Shown here one piece after another: positions 55,429 through 64,000 of a stretch of 64,000 nucleotides of DNA. Position 1 is the first letter of the stretch. Each line of letters starts with the position of its first letter. The notes beneath the pieces are model-generated. The model was not told the origin of the DNA, ran no database searches, and worked only from the letters and a program-made list of their open reading frames with translations. This DNA is from Tragulus kanchil. Taxonomy: Eukaryota > Chordata > Mammalia > Artiodactyla > Tragulidae. The stretch spans positions 3,286,001 to 3,350,000 of the forward strand of contig JAIOJX010000004.1 of assembly GCA_022376925.1 (NCBI GenBank), read 5' to 3'. Both the position numbers and the translations under genes were made by a program.

Positions 55429-57638
55429 TTCCTTCTCCAGCCAACATGTCCTTCTTACAATGTGACTTTGACATGTCTCCCACTGAGGTTTGCAAGTATA
55501 TAACTTTTGAGGCCAGATCCTAAAAAGGCTATACAGCATCCTCCTTGCTTGCTGGAACCCTTGAAGTCTTCAGAAGTCATTTAGGCCCAGACTGCCCTGA
55601 AACTGCCATGATGTGAGCCCAATCTAGCCCCCTCAGAGAGACATGGGGTGAGGCCCTGAGACTGCATGAAGAGAGATGTCCAGCCTTCAGCTGCTTCAGC
55701 TTCATTCCTTGTCTCTACTCTAGCCACTGTCTAACTCTAGCTCTACGAGAGACCCAAGCAAGAACTACCCAGAGATCTTTCCGAATCTCTGACTCACAGG
55801 AACCATGAGAAATAACAAACTTACTTCTGATATTTTAAGCTAACCAAGTTTTGGAGTGATTTGTTACTTAGAAATAGTCAAAAAGGAGCTGTTCATGCAC
55901 TGAGATGGAACAACCTTCATTGTAAGTGTACAGAATAGAACATATTGTATGTCCATTTCTTTTTTTTTTTAAAGACTTATTTATTTGTGTGGTTGGCTGT
56001 GTAGGGTCTTAGCTGTAGGACCTTCATTGTGTTGTGGGACACATGGACTCTCTAGCTGTAGCTCACAGGCTCCAGAGGGCACCGACTTAGTACTTGAGCA
56101 GAGGGATTTAGTTGCTCCAAGGCATGTAGATTTTAGGTCCCTGACCAGGCGACAAACCCACATCCCCTGCTTTTCAAGGGACATTCCTAACCATTAGACT
56201 ACCATTGAAGTTACTGCCCATTTCTTCTTCCTCTTTTTTTTTTAAAGTATATATGAGAGGGATTGATTGGTTGATTGGGAGAGTCTTGTACATGCATAGA
56301 TCACTGGTTTGTCAACCCTAGGTGTATATTAGAATCTTCTGGTGGGCTTTTAAAAAAATATCAGTGCCTCAGCTGATTCTATACCAATTTAATCATAATA
56401 TCTGAGGATAAGACCAAAATATCTTTATCTTTTAAAAGTTTCCCAAAAGATTCTGATGTGTAGCCAGAGTAGAGAATTGCTGGTACAGACGAACTTGGAA
56501 GGCAACACAGAAAATTTTTTTCCTGGATACTCAATTATCCAAAATGTGTTTCCTTCTCCAGCCAACATGTCCTTCTTACAATGTGACTTTGACATGTCTC
56601 CCACTGAGGTTTGCAAGTATATAACTTTTGAGGCCAGATCCTAAAAAGGCTATACAGCATCCTCCTTGCTTGCTGGAACCCTTGAAGTCTTCAGAAGTCA
56701 TTTAGGCCCAGACTGCCCTGAAACTGCCATGATGTGAGCCCAATCTAGCCCCCTCAGAGAGACATGGGGTGAGGCCCTGAGACTGCATGAAGAGAGATGT
56801 CCAGCCTTCAGCTGCTTCAGCTTCATTCCTTGTCTCTACTCTAGCCACTGTCTAACTCTAGCTCTACGAGAGACCCAAGCAAGAACTACCCAGAGATCTT
56901 TCCGAATCTCTGACTCACAGGAACCATGAGAAATAACAAACTTACTTCTGATATTTTAAGCTAACCAAGTTTTGGAGTGATTTGTTACTTAGAAATAGTC
57001 AAAAAGGAGCTGTTCATGCACTGAGATGGAACAACCTTCATTGTAAGTGTACAGAATAGAACATATTGTATGTCCATTTCTTTTTTTTTTTAAAGACTTA
57101 TTTATTTGTGTGGTTGGCTGTGTAGGGTCTTAGCTGTAGGACCTTCATTGTGTTGTGGGACACATGGACTCTCTAGCTGTAGCTCACAGGCTCCAGAGGG
57201 CACCGACTTAGTACTTGAGCAGAGGGATTTAGTTGCTCCAAGGCATGTAGATTTTAGGTCCCTGACCAGGCGACAAACCCACATCCCCTGCTTTTCAAGG
57301 GACATTCCTAACCATTAGACTACCATTGAAGTTACTGCCCATTTCTTCTTCCTCTTTTTTTTTTTAAAGTATATATGAGAGGGATTGATTGGTTGATTGG
57401 GAGAGTCTTGTACATGCATAGATCACTGGTTTGTCAACCCTAGGTGTATATTAGAATCTTCTGGTGGGCTTTTAAAAAAATATCAGTGCCTCAGCTGATT
57501 CTATACCAATTTAATCATAATATCTGAGGATAAGACCAAAATATCTTTATCTTTTAAAAGTTTCCCAAAAGATTCTGATGTGTAGCCAGAGTAGAGAATT
57601 GCTGGTACAGACGAACTTGGAAGGCAACACAGAAAATT
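55429..57638. repeat. Tandem duplication 20 (55429-56516 / 56550-57638)
   Basis: Offset 1121 bp, with about 33 bp of filler (56517-56549). One T-run differs by one base. Confidence 0.95.
55965..56215 (-). mobile_element. CHR-type SINE (duplicate at 57086-57336)
   Basis: Antisense: T-run, TTATTTGTGTGGTTGGCTGT to TTAGACTACCATTGAAGTT. Confidence 0.8.
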
Positions 57639-57639
57639 G

Positions 57640-58400
57640 GGTCTGTGTTTGCCTCCAGAAACTGGGGTAATAATGGGTAGTGGGGGAGAGAGATCTACTC
57701 TTCATTGGAAAGTCTTTGATATTTTGAATTAGTTTACTTGTACATGTTACCTATTTCTAAGAACAATCAAATTAAATTAAAAAGTAAAAAAAAAAAATAA
57801 AAAGCTATGTCAACAGAAATGAATCCCAAATGCAAACCAGTGACAGTCCACTCAATAATGGGGTCTCATAGGAAGCGTCCTGGCCTTCCTGGAAGAGTGG
57901 GGATTCAGGAAGGGCTGAGGAAGTGAATCCTGAAGTGGTCTCTAACCTGAGATGACTTCTTTGCTGGCCCATAACATCCCCAGTTAACACATCATTAGTT
58001 ATTCTTTGGAAAGCAGTTTGGGACAGAGTAAGGACTATAATGGGTAGCCCTCTGGCTGCCAACCACCTCTGTGCACCCTGAGATCAACAGGATGGAAAAT
58101 TCCTGGTCTTAGTTGGGAGGGGTGAAGAGATCTGGGCTCTGGCTGACTGGGCTGCTGACATGCTGTTATTGAGGAAAAGCTGATTATTATGTAGCCAGCT
58201 CTCCTTGAGCAGGGATTTGGTTATCTGTTTCACACCTTAGATCCCTGCTGCAGAGAACTGGAGCATGATGAAGGTATGTGTGGACCAAAGTCTAGCTCTA
58301 TGAGGCCCCCGGGGATTTGTTTGTGGGTGGCTGGATGGGGGGGCAAAACATTAAATAGCAGCCAGGATACTGAATTAGGAAGGGAAGAGGCATCATTGAG
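57640..58400. other. Intergenic DNA, no gene seen
   Basis: Single-copy sequence with an A-rich patch at 57786-57800. No convincing frame or named repeat. Confidence 0.5.
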
Positions 58401-58409
58401 AGGCTAGGG

Positions 58410-58674
58410 AGAGAGACAGCTATACGTAAGAAAACACTTCCTTGTTCCACCCCCAAATCCACTACTCGTCAGTTGAGTGGCCCTGCATTGGCAGGTGGAT
58501 TTTTTTTTTTTTTTTTTTTTTTGGCCACTGAGCCGCCAGGGAAGCCTCTCATCTATTTTGCAGATGAGGAAAATGAAGCTTGGAATATTGTTACTTAACA
58601 GGGCCACTCAACTGACAAGTAGTGGATTTGGGGGTGGAACAGGGAAGTGTTTTCTTATGTATAGCTGTCTCTCT
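58410..58674. repeat. Inverted repeat (76-bp arms) around an SINE scrap and T-run
   Basis: The left arm 58410-58485 is the reverse complement of 58599-58674 with three mismatches in 76 bp. The 113-bp spacer holds a Bov-tA-like end (GCATTGGCAGGTGG, then GCCGCCAGGGAAGCC) split by about 22 T residues, plus antisense MIR text (GCAGATGAGGAAAATGAAGC) that flows into the right arm. Confidence 0.93.
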
Positions 58675-58687
58675 TACATTTGACTAA

Positions 58688-58880
58688 CACAGGGAGTATA
58701 GTGGTTAGAAGTGGGCTCTGCCGACAGCAGTAATTGGGTTGAAATCATGCTGTTGCCATTTATTAACTGTGGGACTATGGACAAGTCACCTACCTAACAG
58801 CTGAGTCTCATTTCTTCACCTAGAAAGGGAGAATAACAGCACCCGCTGAAAAGTTTCTATGAGGCCTAAATAAGATGAAA
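58688..58880 (+). repeat. MIR SINE
   Basis: Sense MIR: TATAGTGGTTAGAAGTGGGC, GTGGGACTATGGACAAGTCA, then GAGTCTCATTTCTTCACC. Confidence 0.85.
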
Positions 58881-58937
58881 TAAATGTGAAGTTTTGTGCA
58901 TCCAGAAATAAATACCCAGAAATTGTCAACTGTTGAT

Positions 58938-61094
58938 TCTGGTTGTTTTGCAGCTTATAGGGAGTAGACAAAATATTACCCATTGTTTTACTTGACCCTC
59001 TCCAGGACTCTGAGTGTGGGGCCATTAATGACCCTTGGAAAGATGAAATTAAGTGGTATCTCCCCATTGGTAAGGGACAGCACCAGGAGCAAACCCCAGG
59101 TACTCCAATCCATATACGGCATGTGACTTTGGTGGGCTCCTCTCAGGGTAAGAAAGGGAGTTCCTTGAACTGGAAAGGAAAGAAAAGGAAGTTTACCACA
59201 TTGCTTCCTTCACCAGTTTTCTTCCACTCCCATCTGTCCTATCATTCTATGCCCTCGTCATCTGTGGACTCCCAAAGGCTATACAAGAGGGAAAATGAAC
59301 AAATTAACAAAGAGTCTATATAGGATAGTGCCTAGTCTGTGCCAGATACTTAGATTAAGACTACATGCTGAGAATTGACTAGCAGGAAAGTTGCAGAGGC
59401 AAGGACAGGCTGGCCCTTAGGTTGTCCCTCAAGAAACAAGGAGAAACCAGGTACTGGAACCAGTGTTTAGGTCCAGAAAGAGAACAAGCTTGGCAAAGGA
59501 GGCCAGGGTGGGTGCAGAAGGCTGAGAAGGAGAGACACGACATGAGGAGGAAGGGGCCGGGGTTCAGACCATTCAGGGTTTTGAGGGATAGGGAGAAATT
59601 TTATTCCACGGAAAGCCACTGAGGATTTTAAACGAAGCCTGGAATTACATATTGATTTTATATATTCACTTACATCTTAAAAAGAACCTCTGACTATTGG
59701 TACCTTCGGTGGAAAGGCCCTCTTAGTTTGCAGCCGACCTCTGCCCATTTAGGGCCTCCATGGCTCTATCAATAAAGGAGGGTGGGTGAGAACAGGGGTC
59801 CCAGGGAGTCGAAGATGAAAATGGAACCACTCTTAAACGAAGAGCAGTTTACAGCTCTCCTCTGAGCATTTCCACGTCTCACTTGACACTCAGTTCTCGC
59901 AAACCCTCAAGGTTAAAGCTGAGGACCCATGATATGCCCAGTACTAACACGATTCACCCCAGTGCCTATGGCTGGCGGAATCTCCTAAAGCATCAGCGAC
60001 GCGTGGCTTCTTCTGTCTGGTTGTTTTGCAGCTTATAGGGAGTAGACAAAATATTACCCATTGTTTTACTTGACCCTCTCCAGGACTCTGAGTGTGGGGC
60101 CATTAATGACCCTTGGAAAGATGAAATTAAGTGGTATCTCCCCATTGGTAAGGGACAGCACCAGGAGCAAACCCCAGGTACTCCAATCCATATACGGCAT
60201 GTGACTTTGGTGGGCTCCTCTCAGGGTAAGAAAGGGAGTTCCTTGAACTGGAAAGGAAAGAAAAGGAAGTTTACCACATTGCTTCCTTCACCAGTTTTCT
60301 TCCACTCCCATCTGTCCTATCATTCTATGCCCTCGTCATCTGTGGACTCCCAAAGGCTATACAAGAGGGAAAATGAACAAATTAACAAAGAGTCTATATA
60401 GGATAGTGCCTAGTCTGTGCCAGATACTTAGATTAAGACTACATGCTGAGAATTGACTAGCAGGAAAGTTGCAGAGGCAAGGACAGGCTGGCCCTTAGGT
60501 TGTCCCTCAAGAAACAAGGAGAAACCAGGTACTGGAACCAGTGTTTAGGTCCAGAAAGAGAACAAGCTTGGCAAAGGAGGCCAGGGTGGGTGCAGAAGGC
60601 TGAGAAGGAGAGACACGACATGAGGAGGAAGGGGCCGGGGTTCAGACCATTCAGGGTTTTGAGGGATAGGGAGAAATTTTATTCCACGGAAAGCCACTGA
60701 GGATTTTAAACGAAGCCTGGAATTACATATTGATTTTATATATTCACTTACATCTTAAAAAGAACCTCTGACTATTGGTACCTTCGGTGGAAAGGCCCTC
60801 TTAGTTTGCAGCCGACCTCTGCCCATTTAGGGCCTCCATGGCTCTATCAATAAAGGAGGGTGGGTGAGAACAGGGGTCCCAGGGAGTCGAAGATGAAAAT
60901 GGAACCACTCTTAAACGAAGAGCAGTTTACAGCTCTCCTCTGAGCATTTCCACGTCTCACTTGACACTCAGTTCTCGCAAACCCTCAAGGTTAAAGCTGA
61001 GGACCCATGATATGCCCAGTACTAACACGATTCACCCCAGTGCCTATGGCTGGCGGAATCTCCTAAAGCATCAGCGACGCGTGGCTTCTTCTGT
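58938..61094. repeat. Tandem duplication 21 (58938-60016 / 60016-61094)
   Basis: Offset 1078 bp with a blunt join (TTCTTCTGT|CTGGTTG). Copy 2 runs directly into the CpG island. Confidence 0.95.
59123..59770. other. Upstream flank of the CpG island, no gene (duplicate at 60201-60848)
   Basis: 59470-59640 has the look of an old mammalian interspersed repeat (CATTCAGGGTTTTGAGGGAT, AGAAATTTTATTCCACGG). The 66-codon frames here are probably chance. Confidence 0.45.
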
Positions 61095-61770
61095 ACAGGA
61101 CAGCCAATCGCGAAGAGGAAGGCGGTTGGGGGCGGAGCCCTCGCCGGTCCTGGCCGTGTCATTGGCTGGTCGCCGCGTCGCTCTATCGCAGTGTCACATG
61201 ACTGCGCATGCTGGATTTTCTCTGGAGTCGCCTTCCGCACCTCGCGGCCAGTGCTTTCTCACCGCTTCCGTCATTCCCGCCCGGCCGGGCCACACCTCCT
61301 CCAGGGGCCGGGCGATGGGCGGCCAAGGGGACTGGCGGGTTAAAGGGAGGCCGGCCCGGGAGTGGGCAGCCTCCGCTTGCGCCACGCTGTCTCCACAGTC
61401 CCGCCACGGCGGAGGACGCGCTTTGGAGCAGCTCGCACGGCGCGGCCGAGACCTCAGAGGTGAGGCGAGGGGAGGGACTCGGGATCGGGGGCAGTGAGCG
61501 GGGCCGGCCGCGGGCCCCTCTTGGGGTCGTCTTAGGCTGTGCCCCAGGGCTGGTGGAAGGAAGCCTGCACAGACGGGCAGTCGTGGCTGGGCCGAGAGAG
61601 GTGGGCGTGCCTCGGGGTTATTTCCTCGGTCGGCGGGGGCGGAGGCGGGGCCAGCGTCGAAGCCTCCACTTGCCACGCAGCGACCCCGACCCAGCTCCTG
61701 CGGCGGCGGTGTGTCGGTCCTTCACCCCACCATCGCCCCAGGCATCCCGCACTTAGCAGGTAACCAGTCC
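61080..61770 (+). promoter_or_regulatory. CpG-island promoter and first-exon region, probably SLC26A2 (copy 1)
   Basis: An abrupt GC- and CpG-rich block follows AT-richer DNA. It contains CCAAT (61104-61108), a GC box (61128-61135), an inverted CCAAT (61161-61165), a USF/TFE-type GTCACATGAC E-box (61193-61202) and an NRF1-like TGCGCATGC (61203-61211). Downstream are a plus-strand splice donor CAGAG|GTGAGG (GT at 61460) and a possible second non-coding exon 61681-61759 (acceptor CCACGCAG, donor TTAGCAG|GTAACC). No convincing coding frame is present, so the exons would be untranslated. In human, SLC26A2 (sulfate transporter with an untranslated first exon) lies next to PDE6A, head-to-head. The gene name therefore rests on synteny, not sequence match. 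Confidence 0.6.
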
Positions 61771-62159
61771 TCCTAGTGCCAACCAGAACCCGGGTATCTG
61801 GGACCGAGGGCTGAGAGCCGCTAAAACCACCTTAGGCAGGTGGGGAGTCCACTATTGGTACCTTCGGTGGAAAGGCCCTCTTAGTTTGCAGCCGACCTCT
61901 GCCCATTTAGGGCCTCCATGGCTCTATCAATAAAGGAGGGTGGGTGAGAACAGGGGTCCCAGGGAGTCGAAGATGAAAATGGAACCACTCTTAAACGAAG
62001 AGCAGTTTACAGCTCTCCTCTGAGCATTTCCACGTCTCACTTGACACTCAGTTCTCGCAAACCCTCAAGGTTAAAGCTGAGGACCCATGATATGCCCAGT
62101 ACTAACACGATTCACCCCAGTGCCTATGGCTGGCGGAATCTCCTAAAGCATCAGCGACG

Positions 62160-62850
62160 CGTGGCTTCTTCTGTACAGGACAGCCAATCGCGAAGAGGAA
62201 GGCGGTTGGGGGCGGAGCCCTCGCCGGTCCTGGCCGTGTCATTGGCTGGTCGCCGCGTCGCTCTATCGCAGTGTCACATGACTGCGCATGCTGGATTTTC
62301 TCTGGAGTCGCCTTCCGCACCTCGCGGCCAGTGCTTTCTCACCGCTTCCGTCATTCCCGCCCGGCCGGGCCACACCTCCTCCAGGGGCCGGGCGATGGGC
62401 GGCCCAGGGGACTGGCGGGTTAAAGGGAGGCCGGCCCGGGAGTGGGCAGCCTCCGCTTGCGCCACGCTGTCTCCACAGTCCCGCCACGGCGGAGGACGCG
62501 CTTTGGAGCAGCTCGCACGGCGCGGCCGAGACCTCAGAGGTGAGGCGAGGGGAGGGACTCGGGATCGGGGGCAGTGAGCGGGGCCGGCCGCGGGCCCCTC
62601 TTGGGGTCGTCTTAGGCTGTGCCCCAGGGCTGGTGGAAGGAAGCCTGCACAGACGGGCAGTCGTGGCTGGGCCGAGAGAGGTGGGCGTGCCTCGGGGTTA
62701 TTTCCTCGGTCGGCGGGGGCGGAGGCGGGGCCAGCGTCGAAGCCTCCACTTGCCACGCAGCGACCCCGACCCAGCTCCTGCGGCGGCGGTGTGTCGGTCC
62801 TTCACCCCACCATCGCCCCAGGCATCCCGCACTTAGCAGGTAACCAGTCC
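62160..62850 (+). promoter_or_regulatory. CpG-island promoter, duplicate copy 2
   Basis: This repeats the island at 61080-61770 at +1080 bp, including CCAAT, GC box, E-box, NRF1 motif and both splice donors. There is one substitution (GGCGGCCCAGGGG for GGCGGCCAAGGGG). Sequence after 62936 is new and continues into an intron-like, AT-richer region, so this copy is contiguous with the true downstream sequence. Confidence 0.6.
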
Positions 62851-62939
62851 TCCTAGTGCCAACCAGAACCCGGGTATCTGGGAACAGGACCGAGGGCTGA
62901 GAGCCGCTAAAACCACCTTAGGCAGGTGGGGAGTCCTGG

Positions 62940-63685
62940 GCAGAAGAGAGGACTTGATTCTGTTGGTTTTTTAGACTGGACCCCTTCTTTGCACAGATTG
63001 TTGGACCACAGTGAGTTAGAAGCACTCAAAACTTACACTTCTTTCTGGCATTCATTCCTTATTTTTTTTCCTTATTCCTAAAGCTCATTATGTGAAATCG
63101 GGAACTAATGTGATGCCCAGTATTGATCTAAACAGAAGTTCCTGTTTTCAAAAGTTGAGTCAGTAAGAAATGGAGAGTCAAAGCTGTTGGCAAGAAATAC
63201 GCCCACTTTTATCTATTTTTTTCCTTCAGTCATCACGAAGGATGGAGACTAGTTGCTATCATTTATTAAGCACATGCTACGTGCCACTATGCGAGGTACT
63301 TGGGTTAGATCTAAAACAAGACTGTAAGTTAGGTCATGTTAGCTTCATTTTACAGGTGAGAAATTAATGCGGAGTAAAATGAAGTTTTTCACTGGGTGCC
63401 ATACAGCTTTTGAACAGTGTAGCTGGCATCTGAGTAGAGATCTCTGTGACTTCAGAACATACCTAGTGTTTCTCCACATATGGCCCTCAGTCTACTGACT
63501 GGCTCAGAATCCCCCCGGGGGCAGTCTTGGATCTCATCCCTGGGTTTGTCTGAGAATCTTTAACAGATGTCCATATTGGATATCATTGTACTAGAATTTG
63601 CTGCCTCCTGGAGGAAGAGCTAGAGATGACCTGTTCAAGGATTTGGCAAGATCTAAATTCACTAGGGGTCATTTTAGCCGGAGCA
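62940..63685. other. Sequence downstream of the CpG island, probable SLC26A2 intron 1
   Basis: AT-richer single-copy DNA after the non-coding exon donors. 63250-63400 resembles an antisense MIR (TTTATTAAGCACATGCTACG, TTCATTTTACAGGTGAGAAA). No coding exon seen. Confidence 0.5.
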
Positions 63686-63688
63686 GGA

Positions 63689-64000
63689 GGGCCGGCGCGG
63701 CCTCTTGGGGTCGTCTTAGGCTGTGCCCCAGGGCTGGTGGAAGGAAGCCTGCACAGACGGGCAGTCGTGGCTGGGCCGAGAGAGGTGGGCGTGCCTCGGG
63801 GTTATTTCCTCGGTCGGCGGGGGCGGAGGCGGGGCCAGCGTCGAAGCCTCCACTTGCCACGCAGCGACCCCGACCCAGCTCCTGCGGCGGCGGTGTGTCG
63901 GTCCTTCACCCCACCATCGCCCCAGGCATCCCGCACTTAGCAGGTAACCAGTCCTCCTAGTGCCAACCAGAACCCGGGTATCTGGGAACAGGACCGAGGG
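63689..64000 (+). repeat. Third, partial copy of the CpG island 3' part
   Basis: This matches 62581-62896 at about +1104 bp up to the window edge. The left edge is messy: GGGCCGGCGCGGCCTCTTGG replaces GGGCCGGCCGCGGGCCCCTC-type sequence. Only the region after the first donor, including the candidate second exon, is present. Confidence 0.85.

Larger units (their letters stand above)
60771..62936. repeat. Tandem duplication 22 (60771-61850 / 61851-62936)
   Basis: Offset 1080 bp. Copy 1 lacks the six bases AACAGG near its end that copy 2 (and the third partial copy) carries. It contains the whole CpG-island promoter. Confidence 0.95.

Noticed and set aside
60961..61756. Frames of 160-182 codons on both strands over the CpG island (repeated at 62041-62836)
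   Set aside because: High GC removes stop codons. Frames overlap on both strands, lack domains and cross good splice donors. They are best read as untranslated promoter and exon sequence.

Overview
This is a window of ruminant, almost certainly bovid, nuclear DNA. The evidence is the dense load of Bov-tA tRNA-derived SINEs, artiodactyl CHR-type tRNA-Glu SINEs, a BovB (RTE) LINE 3' end and a bovid-type L1, plus older MIR, L1M and mariner remnants. There are no operons, CRISPR arrays, tRNA or rRNA genes, and no bacterial or phage content.

Genes. The minus strand carries the 5' part of PDE6A, the rod photoreceptor cGMP phosphodiesterase alpha subunit. Coding exon 1 (158 codons) is at 36244-35771, exon 2 (51) at 20677-20525, exon 3 (30) at 18779-18690, exon 4 (47) at 17094-16954 and exon 5 (25) at 5189-5115. 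Each has GT-AG borders and phase 0. Together they encode about 311 residues: the N-terminus, GAF-A and the start of GAF-B. The remaining exons lie beyond the left edge. Upstream of exon 1 are two GGATTA (CRX-type) sites and a TGCTGA (NRL/Maf-type) site, as expected for a rod gene. At the right end (61.1-64.0 kb) is a CpG-island promoter reading rightwards, with CCAAT boxes, a GC box, a USF/TFE E-box and an NRF1 site. By conserved synteny with human 5q32 it is probably the non-coding first exon of SLC26A2, head-to-head with PDE6A. Between them (36.5-61 kb) is intergenic DNA with a broken 5'-truncated L1 (about 46.7-55.1 kb).

The dominant signal is a ladder of 23 direct, adjacent duplications, nearly all 1.0-1.2 kb, which ignore all feature boundaries. 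They add about 24-25 kb (about 38%) to the window. PDE6A exons 2 and 3 are present twice, exon 4 three times, and the SLC26A2-like CpG island two to three times. Many mismatches between copies sit close to the joins, and several joins carry short non-matching filler. The best explanation is that overlapping contigs were laid end to end without merging about 1.1 kb overlaps. Collapsing the copies gives a clean 1-2-3-4-5 PDE6A exon order. Read literally, the exon order would be 1-2-2-3-4-3-4-4-5, which stays in frame because every unit is a multiple of 3.

I do not see a new biological system. The points worth following are the duplication ladder, a 76-bp foldback repeat at 58.4-58.7 kb, a tandem duplication inside L1 ORF2, and the rod promoter motifs.
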